64,000 nucleotides of DNA, taken from Porogramme epimiltina (Eukaryota > Basidiomycota > Agaricomycetes > Polyporales > Polyporaceae). Where the stretch lies: the NCBI GenBank assembly GCA_900155495.1, contig FTLJ01000213.1, positions 1-64,000 on the forward strand, read 5' to 3'. This document shows, one piece after another, positions 13,316-24,301 of the stretch. The notes under the pieces are model-generated. The model was not told where the DNA came from. It did not search any database and saw only the letters and a program-made list of their open reading frames with translations. Both the position numbers and the translations under genes were made by a program. How positions within the stretch are numbered: position 1 is the stretch's first letter; each line of letters begins with the position of its first letter.

Positions 13316-13720
13316 CCGTCATCTCCCCCCCACAACCACATAATCCCAACTCCTGACGTCGCTTCCGGCATCCGCATGGTCAAGCTGCGGAATGGTCTCC
13401 ATGTTCCCTGGGGAAGGTTGCGCGCGTCCGTCTCTACGTGTCTGTATGCTATGCACATCTATCTGTCTATGCCTGCTGTCTCGTGTTCTTGATGCTTTTT
13501 GCACTGTCTCGGATGTCTTGTTCCCATCTAGCACCGTGTCTAGTATTTGTCGAGCAAATATCAGATACTTTGCACTATTCGGCGTGATCGGCGTGCTACG
13601 CTTGTTGGACATACAGGGGTGATCGATAGACGTGACGTGCCCACGGCATGGGGACGTAAGTTCATGCGCCAACGTCCAATGTATTGTACAGGGAGGAGAT
13701 GATCTCGTAAAGGATTCCGT
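13316..13720. other. convergent intergenic spacer
   Basis: This spacer lies between the stop codons of two convergent genes and should hold both 3' UTRs. No coding or structural signal was seen. Confidence 0.5.
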
Positions 13721-14481
13721 TCATTCCGCCGTGTCTTCCTCCGCTGATCGCACAAGGAAATAATTCGCTCCCACCAATTTCAAGTCATACCTGTCTGCAA
13801 ACTCGATGGGGTTCCAGCTTCGACGCTCCTCGAGGGCGGCACCGTGCTCAGGGACCCCCGGTGGCACGACGAACGGCTCCGATCCAACGGGTTCTTGGAA
13901 GAGAAGGAAGGCTACAGGGATGGGCTTGTTCTCAGCACCCCCATGCTTGGCCGAAGTCCCGGAACATCTTACTGTATCTGTGCATCCCCGAGTTGGGGCG
14001 CGGCCCCGGGGGACGATAAGGCGTAGTCGCCGGATGCGTCTTGAGCGCGTTGAGCGCGTCGGTAGAGTTGGATGTCAGCGGGGGTGACTTGAGCCCGGTC
14101 ATCTGTGGCGCAGTGCGCGCGGAGGCGTCGATGGTGTCGTCCGCGGACACGTTAGTAAATGAGGGCACTCACCACCCAGTGTCTGAACGAGCGGTAGACA
14201 GCGTCTGCTCGGTAGGGTGCGTCAGGGTCGAGCATCACGAGGGTGTACGATGCCTCGGGGGCGTCGTCCCATGGACCGTTGAGGGCGGCGAGACGGATGT
14301 CCGGCTCGTCCTGTGTTTCCTCGACAGTGAGCTCGTTCCCCAGGTTCACCTCCGCGCCGTTGGGGTATACGACGGAAAAGAGGACGGTGGGCGTGAAGCT
14401 AGTAGCGGCGGGAACGACATCGGGGATGATCTGTTCCTTCTGGAGCGCCGAAACTATGGCACTGAGGGGGTCTGCAGGCAT
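13721..14481 (-). CDS. phosphatidylethanolamine-binding protein (PEBP) family
   Basis: On the minus strand, exons 14481-14173, 14102-13973 and 13911-13721 encode about 209 residues. The PEBP ligand-pocket signatures are present: DPDAPYRADAVYRSFRHWV (CR1 type, ending in HW) and PPGPRPNSGMHRY followed by FLLFQEP (CR2 type, GxHRY). PEBPs bind phospholipid head groups or act as protease and kinase inhibitors; fungal members include carboxypeptidase Y inhibitors and secreted forms. The exact role here is unknown. The first intron (14172-14103) has a clear CTAAC branch site. The start at 14481 is the first in-frame ATG, but a TTTTAG acceptor-like sequence directly upstream could join an extra N-terminal exon, such as one for a signal peptide. 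I could not find an ATG for such an exon. Confidence 0.85.
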
Positions 14482-16232
14482 GCCAGGCTAAAATTCAGAC
14501 TTGATTGTGCGCTGTTGTTCACCCGGAATGTCGGGGAGAGGAGGAACTGGTCGGAGGTTATGGCGAGTCCGGCGGCGACGGCAACAAGCTTGGGCGGCGA
14601 GGTGAGGCCTCCTGCCCGCCCGGCCCGCGATCACCTTGCCCGATGTGGATGAAGGCGCCTATCACTTTACGTAACACGCAGTGAGTCTCGCAGTGCGCCA
14701 GCGGCGTCACCTTCGGCCGTCGGGGCTGAGTGACGGGTCTAACATGCAGCCTCCTGCGTTTTTCCTCACCACCACCACGACCCTTTAATTTCCGCTTCCT
14801 TAAAGTCTCTAATATGCAGAAGTATATATTCGTGGCTCCCCCCGCTTACAAGCCCTCCCCCTTCGTCTCTCAAGTACAAGCTGCCCGCCAAATGGGCCAC
14901 AACACGGCGGCGTCCGGAAATGGAGCATGTTTTCCAGAGATTTTATGTCAACTTGGTACATGGTACGTCAGTATTCATCTTGAACATACTTGGACGATCT
15001 TGGGCGCAATACAAGTGGTTACCCGCTTGTCTTGTGCCCTTGCGTCGCGTATGACTTCGCGTATGACTCGCGGTCAAGAAAATTCTTGGAAGCGGCTCAT
15101 TCGCGGGGATAATGGTCCGTTCGCGCCTCGGTGACTGTACAAGTGGAATAAAATCTTGTTTCGCACGTACAGACGTCCGCGTAACTTATATCGTAGCTCG
15201 TCGTCGGATGGGAATATATAGTCTTCCTGTTGTACCTGCACTCAGATTATGGCTCCGAAGTCGCCTCGTCCTCTCTATTGCGTTACGCCGTAGAAGACTC
15301 TAGAGACTTAACTGAAACACAGCCGTCTATGTGTTCATGAATTCTGCAGACCGCGCAGTCTCCGAGCGGGTTGTCCGGATGCTTTCGCGCATTCTCGGCA
15401 TCTTTTCAAATGCGGTCATGGACTTACTATAGACCCAGTTGCAAGGCGCGTTTCAGGATGCGTCGATTCGAAAAGGACGAGCGCCCCATTGTCATCGTTG
15501 GACAGCCTGAACAGCGCTCTCTATCATATTCCGCTGAAAAATGTGATGGGAAGCCAGTTCCCGCACATGTTGTATACACGTGCCGGACATATGAGCGTAA
15601 GGGCCCTTCATGTCCCGTACATGTTGCTCTTGGTCCGTCTTTGAAACGCCCTCCACCCAAGTAGCATGGCTTCTTCCCGCGAGAAGTCAGGCCTTGGGCG
15701 GCATAAGAGTAATATCACATTACAAGGTTAGCGCGTATCCAAGTTCTCGAACTGAATGCCTATGACGAATTGCTACGTGTGTCCCTCGCGCAAGTGTTCA
15801 TTGCACTATCCCTGAAGGTCAGTCATAATCAGAACCGTGTAAACGCCGCTATTGTCAACTGACGTTCGGTGATTACAGCGTGTTTAGAAAAACACCCTTT
15901 TAATGCTTACGATTGACAGCGCCCTGTACTCGTGCTGAGATACGGCCGCTCTTCGACGCTCCTGAGTGCATGTTGATGATCGTCCCTCCCCCGAATGCTC
16001 GCGGAACTTCGCCTCGTACTCTTTAGCTACCATACTCGCGTATTGTGTGAGGTAGGGCGTGCTGGCGTAGGCCGTGTCATGACATGCGTGAATTCTACGG
16101 TAAGTCTATGCCTTCCGTTTCACAGATCCGTTTCTATAGCTGGGCCCCAGCCATCGAAACGACATAAAAGACCGCCGGGGGAGCCTGACTCTGTACAACC
16201 GCGTCCTCCACTCTGTGTATTCTTCGCTTGGA
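14482..16232. other. intergenic, possibly with a small gene or gene remnant
   Basis: The left part is the upstream region of the PEBP gene. Around 15211-15220 is ATATATA, followed by an ATG at 15249 whose frame closes after 15 codons. An open frame at 15371-15664 reads like protein in its second half (for example RRFEKDERPIVIVG), but I could not connect it to a start by good splice sites. It is left unannotated. Confidence 0.35.
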
Positions 16233-17413
16233 ATGGCTCCTCAACACAACTCTAACGACCGTACGTCTTTCGCGTCTCTACTAGAACCTCTCTCATACCG
16301 TTATACATACTAGAATACGAAGAGGACGGATATTTCGAATATTCGTCTTCCGGTGGTGTTGGTGGAAGTACTCCGAACGCCTACCGTGGAGCTCCCGCGC
16401 CAGCCGAACACCTCCCCAGAGGTGCGATTTGGGTAAATCAAACTTCCGTGCATCCGTCCATGCAACATGTGCCATCTTCGCACTCTACACCTGCAAACAC
16501 CTTTTACCCGCCCGGGCCCGTTGCCCCTAACACTTGGGGATGCCAGGTGCCTAACATTGTTGCCCCCACCGGCACGCCTATTGTGAACATGACGACGCTA
16601 TCATCTGTCAATCAAGGTATGCTTCCTTCAAGAACCCATGTTCATCGTTGACGAGAGTTCCCATCTCAGGCACGCAGCAAATTACATACCAACCTTTCCA
16701 GCCGAACACGGGTCATGACCCTGCTCCTCAGCATCACCAACAAGTCAGTGCGGTCAATCGCGAAGACGTTTGCCAGTTCCAATTTGGACCCGTAGGGGAG
16801 TACGAAGTGGTAGTAAGCCGGGTCTTTTTCGCGCCCTCTACATGTCTCACGCGCATTTTTCAGAAGCTTCCACAGGTGCCGTATGAAAGAGGTCTCCGTA
16901 AAGAACGCGAGTCACCGCGCTCGGACTACGGGAACGGCTACAACCTGGCGTCGGCGCTCATCAAAGACTTTACCCAGCTCTATGATTACGGGGTGGCAGC
17001 ATTTCCGGGTGAGACATTTGCTCAAAGGGTGTCTTTCGTGTTCCATGTACGTGGGCAACCGCGGCCTCGTAACTGTCGTGGACTTAAAATGACATCTGCA
17101 ACAGTTCGAGGGATGTGAAAGGCACAAGCGCCAGGTGAACGTAATGCGTACACATAATGGGCAAACAATGCCCGTGACCAAAGGCCTTCTCGCGGAGCTT
17201 ATTGCGCGAGAAATGCACGATTTTGTGGTAAGTGTCCGAAGTACTCCTTATAATCTGCGCCCTCACCAAGATTGTGGTTTCTAGATACCAGGGCCTAGCG
17301 GATCCGCGCTCAGGAGCTATGCGTTCAACGAGTTCTATCTCATCTCTGTAGAGCGTCGCTCTGCAGGATGCTTGCAGCCGATCATTGGAGTGGTGCGGAG
17401 GGGCGCATTTTGA
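16233..17413 (+). CDS. family member 1: unknown expanded family, variable N-terminus plus conserved C-terminal module
   Basis: Six exons: 16233-16260, 16314-16616, 16670-16812, 16864-17046, 17105-17227 and 17285-17413; 302 residues. The first two introns are phase 1 and the last three phase 0. The N-terminal 150 residues are Pro, Gly, Ser and His rich and are not shared with other members. The module starts in the 183-nt exon 4 (…AQRVSFVFH), continues in the 123-nt exon 5 (KRQVNVMRTHNGQTMPVTKG) and ends in exon 6 with YLISVERRSAGCLQPIIGV. These three blocks align with members 2, 5, 6, 9 and 10. There is no signal peptide, membrane segment or known catalytic motif. An ACATAAAAG element lies about 70 nt upstream of the ATG. 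Function is unknown. Confidence 0.7.
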
Positions 17414-19752
17414 AGCCGTGCCCCGTGGCATGAATCGGTGCAGAGGTGATCTCGAGGGACACGTGGGTCCTGAGAGGAGACTCCAGCGGGTTGGACTTCG
17501 CGTCGAACACTGAATGACATGGCACGTAGTTCGTTCTCATCTTTACAACCGCGCCTCTTGATTCATATATCACAAGCCTTGTGGGACAGATATCTAACCT
17601 CACTGCTTTTTGTATTCGATGTATCCTACCGCTTCTCAAACGTATACAGGACACGTTACGACATCCCGAGATTCAGTCGGCATCCGGATGGCCGTAGGAG
17701 CCCGAGATACCCACAGCACGGCGTTCGGTACCGATTGCGTATCGCGGCATCTTCAATGCAGGAGTACGTGCAAGGGATGACGATGAGCGGCTGTAGGTCC
17801 CGATCAACGCAAGCTCTATGAGCAGCTGACCGTAGTTCCCGCGATGCGGATAGTTCGGTATTTTTGATCACTAAGTAGAGTTCAATGGAGAACGTGTCGT
17901 TAAAACACCATGTTTAGTGGATTTCTAAAATTTCTCCAACATAGACGAGCAGGCACAGAACGCAGCCGATCAGAAGTGTACCTCTTCTTTACCGCCTTAT
18001 TGTATACAGGTCGGGATGTTACCTGCTTCCATTTCCCCCTTCCATCTCCCCAGACGGCCTGGGCTGATTGTGGGGTTCTTGCGTCAGTAGAGCCGAAGGT
18101 GCTATCCTTGTATCTGGTTAGCTTCTCGGGGTGTCTATTGAAAAGCACCCTGCTCCTTTGATTGTGCGGACATTCGGCCTCTGCGAATTCAAAAAGACTT
18201 GAAGCGTGCTACTGCCATGCCGTAAGCCTGTGTTTTCCCTGTATGCACTGCCAGTGATACCAGCGTCCCGTGCGCAAAGTCAGGGCCGTTACGGCCTCCG
18301 ACGGCGTCGGACATTACAGGCTTGATTATGCACGGGCATTCCGACCTTCTTACTACGAGTGGGCAAGGTTGCAGTTTGTCACTTTGCCACCATGGAATAT
18401 GATTGGCTACGCAGGAGACGTGCACATACCTTCTCTTAGCTATATGGCTTAACGTAGTGTGCAGGTTGTCATTACGGATTCTCTTCATTGGTCAATTTGA
18501 TTTCGGGCGAACTACATCGGCTCGATTCTTGAGAAGTGTAACATGGTGTTTCGGACGTTGCGGCCGCCGCCGAGATTGTAACAAAAGCACACAGGTATGT
18601 GGATGGTACTGCCGGCGGAAATCTCGGTCCAGGATAGGCTATACAGTATGAGCGATATTAGAAACCTTATTTGCATCGTAGTGGATGGCCGTCGGGCGAC
18701 TATTTCGGCTATTCGGGTGGTTGTGACCCGAAGAACGACGATCTCCGTGCGGGCTTTAAGTACTGCTGAGGAAAGCCCATCTTTCTTCATAGACATACCC
18801 GATCCTTCGGACCATCGGCCATCTCGGGGCTTTCATGGACAGACGATGCATAAAATTTCCCACGAATACCATCCAGTGTCGGATGTTCGCTCTCAGCGGC
18901 TCCCCGGCCCACCTCTAAGGCCCTGTTAATACTATTAATACTCTGGGCTCTTACATTATGTCCAAGAAGGAACTTTACTCGATGTCGTATTTTAGTAAAA
19001 TGGTCCACCACTAGGATCCACCTTCCGAGCATGGGCTTGACAATTCCAACACGAATCTGTCTGCGAAGTGTTAGTCGTGGTGACGCGTACCTCGACCTTG
19101 TCTTATAAGCTTGTATTGACGTCTTTCCCTGAATTATTAATCGAAATCATAGCTGTATTTCTTGGTAGGCGTCAGAAGCCTTATTGAGCATTGCGACGCT
19201 GCTAACGAACTCAATAAAGGAATTGACAAAGGAATGATTGCAAACTGAGGTAACTCGTAGGGAAGCGTATACGTATTCCTCGTAACTGGCGTAACTGAGT
19301 ATTTTGCACGGACCCTCAGGTGTGGATATTATAAGAGATCATGCCTCTACCAGGAGTAATAGAGCCGGTCTATGCGGACCCGAGTACGAAGTGCTATGCC
19401 CTATAGAGGCGGGCGGGCAGCCTGAGGTGATACCAAACGTTAGCAGGCCGAACTGAGAACCCGGACAGGTAAACCATGTTGCGTACATACCTACCTGGCT
19501 TCTTAAAAGATGGCTTATACCTTCGTTCACCCCGTTCATTTTTCTACGCCGGCCTATGATTTCGTAATGCTGTGGAAGCTGTGATCGGAGAAAGTTGAAG
19601 ATACAAATACTGGCGCTTCCAAGAGCGTGGCCTCTGACGCCCCGCAGGATATATATTAGACAGCGAGAAAATACGATACCCCGCACACCACTATTTCCGT
19701 TCTCTCATTTCTTGTCTCTCCACTGTCTAATTCTTCGCTCGATACCCTTCCA
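17414..19752. other. intergenic
   Basis: About 2.3 kb lie between members 1 and 2. Only short unsupported open frames are present. The right end carries a TATATATT element (19649-19656) about 100 nt upstream of member 2's start. No repeat boundaries or RNA genes were recognised. Confidence 0.4.
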
Positions 19753-21274
19753 ATGTGGAGCTCGTCAAGCCATTTTACTTCCACTACAAACGTAGATGGA
19801 CTTCTACAACAGGAACAGCCACCATCGGAAACTCACCCGACCTATTCACAGAGGCCAGGATACGGTCCTAACATGGGCAAGTCATCTCATTTATGTGAAA
19901 GTCTGGAAGATGTTGATCCTACCTTCAATTCGAATAATTCGCTTCAGAGAGGCCAGTGTTGAGCACCTCCCAACCCCATTATGGGCACCGCTCAAACTCC
20001 TTCAATCTGACTTCTCAAAGCGACCCTCCTATCCCCAATTTTGTTCCTAACGCACCTCAAAGGTGGTCTCATGACGCTCCCTCATGGAACCCTCAATTAC
20101 CTCCTGAGAATGATTTCACTCCCGAAGTATCCCCCGATTACATGTGGCCCACAAATCTGCCTGTGGAGGTGCATAGTCAATATTTATATTCGTCTGGCAA
20201 CCATACCCCTGTGACCGCAAACACCATATCTCCCCCCGCTATGCACGCATCCCCCACACATCCCCTCCCTGAGTTTCGCTCTGAACCTCATTTTTTCGAC
20301 ACTCGTACCCAGTCCCCCTCCCATCCCCTCATATGGAATGACCCTGCTCTCCGGGTGAACCAAAGCGCTTCCAATGATCATCCGCTTCCCCACATTGACT
20401 CGGTCACACGCAGTCCATTCATCCCACAAAGCTGGGACGCTCATCCCAACACTAGCAACGAAATATCCTTCCACACCGGTTCTACACTTCTCGTATCACA
20501 CATACCGAAACACCCTTTCCATAGTGTACGGGGAGCGCCCGAAGCTTCGCAGCGCGGGTCGTTGACACCCTATGGCCAATCGCACCTAGATGACCTCTCA
20601 AGAGATGTTGTGGTTCGTACTATGCCATACCTTATCTCTTTGCACTCTTATATTCATAGATACCCCCTATATCAAGGAGATTGTTCAGACTCGATATGAA
20701 AAAGGGTACCGAAAGAGGCTTGGGGTTCGTCGTCCCGCAGTCGAATATGGCGCAGCAGGTTACAGCCTGTCGAAGGCAAGCCGTAAAGATTTCAGTGGCC
20801 TCGAAGATCACGAGTGCACAGCGTTCGGAGAATGGAGGCTCGCACAGAAGGTGTCTATTGTCTGCATGGTGGGCACATTACTTCCTCGGCGTTACTTGAG
20901 CTGACTCGTTCATCGGCATGGCTAGTTCCCCGGTTGTCCGGTGCTCCAGGAGCAAGTCACAGTCGTGCGGGTCTGGGACCGTGTCCACCAGCAGCCTACA
21001 AAAGCTGATTTGGCCTACTATATCGCCCGTAAGATCAAACAGTGGATGGTCAGTGCATCTACACGTGCCACGACCCACGGAGGGATGACGTACTTTTAAC
21101 CAGGAAGCCAACGTGCTACTCGCAGGGTTTCCTTATCAGTTTGATGATCTTGTTCTGCTTTCGGCAGACCTTGTATCTGACGGTAGTATTCAGCCGCGGC
21201 TTGGGGTTCCGAGGAGCCTGTTCGTGGGACAGGCGGCCGCCCACGCCAGCGTCCAATCCGGGCACGTACCCTAG
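19753..21274 (+). CDS. family member 2: unknown expanded family
   Basis: A consistent model uses exons 19753-19864, 19948-20616, 20660-20868, 20926-21048 and 21104-21274, giving about 427 residues. The first junction is the least certain (weak donor GTCCTA). The N-terminal 260 residues are Pro, Ser, His and Asn rich, without known domains. The module follows: exon 3 ends in AQKVSIVCM, the 123-nt exon 4 encodes FPGCPVLQEQVTVV and PTKADLAYYIARKI, and exon 5 encodes FDDLVLLSADLVSDGSIQP. Exon 4 has the same length and phase as exon 5 of member 1. Members 9 and 10 share the VSDGS/ISDGS type of ending. A TATATATT element sits about 100 nt upstream. Function is unknown. Confidence 0.7.
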
Positions 21275-22938
21275 GGGACTTCATAACTCCGGCCATCTAT
21301 GTAAGCAAGAGAAGGCCTCCCAGATTCTAGGTGGTTGTGTGGCCAACGGAGAAAAGGGCCGAGCCACGGAGTCCGATGGAACTCAGCGTCGCCTGACAGG
21401 TCATTTCCGCAGGCCCTGACAACGAGGGCATGCTTACGGCGCCAATTGGGGAGAGTTTGTGTTGATGGCAGTAGAGGTACTCATGTTTGTATTCTTCTGG
21501 GGACATTGGGTTTGATCGAGATGAAATACTTCTGTAGCTCCTGCCATACTATTGACAATCTCGTAACACTACCGTGACCTATCCGGCTCAGGTGGTAGGA
21601 GCGTGGGAGGTGTGAAGCTGGACCCGCGTCTGGAAGAAAACACACTTCAGCTAGTGACAACAAAAGGAAGATAGATGGAGCTTAGTATTGTCACATTAGC
21701 TGAGGTCGTCAAAGGACTACGAGTCCCAGTCCGAGGATCATTATGCGTTACGTAGCACCGGCGCTATTTCGCAGGGGGGGGTCTTTCCCACGCGCCGCTT
21801 ACGTACGTTACGCACCACGTGCTACAGGCTTATGGCCCTAAGTTCCCAACGTATGGCGATGTTCCACAGCCGCTGACGAAGCTGTTTCTTCTCCGCACCC
21901 TCGCCACCCGGACCTGCTCTGGACCTGGCTTCGCCACGGACTGTGTTCAGCCCGCTGTCACCCGGTGCGCCTGATGAGTTGGGCTATGCAGCTCAACAAC
22001 TTCCCTCTGACCTATCTTCGCCCCATGCTTTCAGCATGCCGGGGGCTGGTCTAGGCTGAGTCTTCGGTGCGAGGGCATCGTTCACATGGTCACCCTGGCA
22101 CAGGTTCAGGCATGTCGCATGGTGTGCACGCCTCCCGCGGGGCAATCTCGAGGCCGGTCCGACATCCTCTCGAGCCTAGGGTTGGGGTGTCGTCTACTCC
22201 GAGCCCTCAGAGGAAACCTCCTTCGTCCTAGACTAGTTCGTCGTGGGTGCCCTGTACCCTCAACGGGGCCGGGTCTCCGGTATACAAGTCACACCATCGA
22301 CCTCCAGCACATGCGTGGCCTCCAGCCTGTGCACATGTAACTTTGTTGCCAGCCTCGTTCATGGTGAGGGGCACCTCCGCCTTTTCCGTAGGCTCATTGC
22401 ACTTGTCCAAGGATGCTCATAATTGTCGCCGCGCAGGCGTGCAGGCATGCATCCTCGTCGCGGGCATGGTCAGCTGGCGGGGACAGTGCAGTGTGATGAA
22501 AATCCGATGGCTTCCCGACCCCCTACGCGTTGCATTTCCGTGTTGGGCCGGAGTCGGCGTATCCAAGCTTTGGAGCGCGAGCTCAATGTCCGTACGGTCC
22601 TGGGCTGGCCGGTCGAGGTAGCACCGTAACAGCTTGATCGATTATATAGTAAGTCAGGGTCGCTATTACCGCTTCTCACTGCATTCATCTTTATGCGATG
22701 TAAAAAGGATGTGGAAGAAAATTTCCCTCTGAATATTATAAGCGCATTTCCGGCTCCCTAAGAGGCCACAGAAAGCACGCATCGAAACCCACCGCATCCG
22801 CCAAGTTGCCAGCTTTCCGCTGCACGATCGCGGGACAGTAGAGGCCACCACATGGATTTCTCGTTCTTAAGCCGTGTCTGGCCCCACACCTCTTCGGAGA
22901 TCTACGAGCTCTTGCGGTGAAGACCTCAAACCACGAGA
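21275..22938. other. intergenic, partly GC-rich
   Basis: The stretch about 21780-22620 is noticeably more GC-rich than its surroundings and has open frames on both strands, none with recognisable content. It could be an eroded gene or mobile element, but I see no terminal repeats or diagnostic motif. Confidence 0.35.
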
Positions 22939-24301
22939 ATGAATCCACGACACACTCTACCTACCTTCAACGTGAGCGTGGTATGCTTTTCACGTCGCGG
23001 ACACGACTAATGATCGCAGTGGCAGCCTTACATTGGCAGCCAACCATACGGATACATTCCTATGCATGCCACTAACCGCGAGTCTATTCAAAATGTAGTT
23101 TCTATCACTATCCCGCGAGGAAGCAAAGAGACACTGATAGAGATATTGACGCAGACGTTTACTCCCCCGACCCAGGGCCCAATCTCTCGCGGTATACCTA
23201 ATTATTGGCCAAGCGACGCACCTCTTACGGCTCCAGGATGGTCACCCTCTAGCGATGAACCCCCGTTCTCCAATGCGGTAATGTCGGCGGGCAATTATCC
23301 AAGTAGCAACGTACGTACATATTCTCGCTGTGCATCGAGCAACGTCTGAACTAGTTCCTGCTTTATGGTAGCTCCAAACGAATCCTCCTGCAGACCCGTT
23401 TCCTATGGGCACACACTCCAATGCCGTCCCGCACCGTGACGGGCTTTTCCACTCGCACTCCCCATCAAGCGTACATAATGCTACCGAAACAACAGTCAGT
23501 GTCATCCTCGTTTGGAGACTGGGAGCAGCAGTGGCGGGTGACTCACATCTCTGCTATAGCACCACGTTGTTACGGGCAGGCCAAGTGCGCTTCCACGGCA
23601 CACTCTCATTCCCCGTCGTTTGCACCATGCAGGGAGAGGTCCTCTGCAACAGGAGCGGTATCGAAATGGCGGAAGGATGTACGCAGGTGGCATCGAGAGC
23701 ATCGACTTCACGTCGGACGGCCAAGTTGGTGTCCTCCTGAGCAAAGTCGACCAGGACGGCGTCGTCGGCGGTGAACGGCTTGCCTTCCAGCGAGAAGACC
23801 CCATTGGAGCTAAGGCATCGATTCGGTTCGGGGCAAGTCCCTCCTCTATCGTTCTCCTGTTGTTCTTGCTCACTTCGCGAAAGCAGCTCTCCTTGGGTCG
23901 TGAAAAACAGGTCAACGTCAGAACTAGAAACGGTACCCCATTCACGCGCCAGATGCTTGCCCTGACGGTAGCACACCAGCTGAAACGCCTCATGGTAAGC
24001 CATTATCCATACAATAGGATGAACACAGCCGACTCACAGGAGGGGTGTTGCATAGGAATGCGCAGAGAGCACGGGCACGCCATGGAAGCATGAGGGTACG
24101 CCAGTCCAGTTCTCGGACGTCGTCTTGCTACGCATCGAGCAGGTGTCGAAGGGGAGCCTTTGGCCTGTCCTTTGCTTGCGTGACGATGTGGAGTACGCTG
24201 CGATCACGCTCCGCTACCGACATGCTCGCGCCATACGTGGCATGTCGGTCGTGCAAGCTGACCCTGCAGGCGTTGTGCCCATGAGGCTCGAGATTTTGTA
24301 G
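22939..24301 (+). CDS. family member 3: unknown expanded family
   Basis: Six exons, all phase 0: 22939-22971, 23020-23310, 23372-23494, 23560-23832, 23887-23994 and 24056-24301; 357 residues. The N-terminal half is variable. The module begins with DFTSDGQVGVLL and GAKASIRFG at the end of exon 4. It continues with KQVNVRTRNGTPFTRQMLAL in the 108-nt exon 5 and VVLLRIEQVSKGSLWPVL in exon 6, which then extends about 40 further residues. The intron after GAKASIRFG appears to be GC-AG (GCAAGT donor at 23833): it is 54 nt, in frame and stop-free, but members 4 and 8 have ordinary GT introns at the same place. Coding and 3' flanking sequence resemble member 7. Function is unknown. Confidence 0.7.

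Noticed and set aside
18787..19032. Minus-strand frame containing ILVVDHFTKI, reminiscent of retroviral-type integrase
   Set aside because: The similarity is limited to about ten residues; no catalytic D,D,E context, reverse transcriptase or LTRs were seen nearby.
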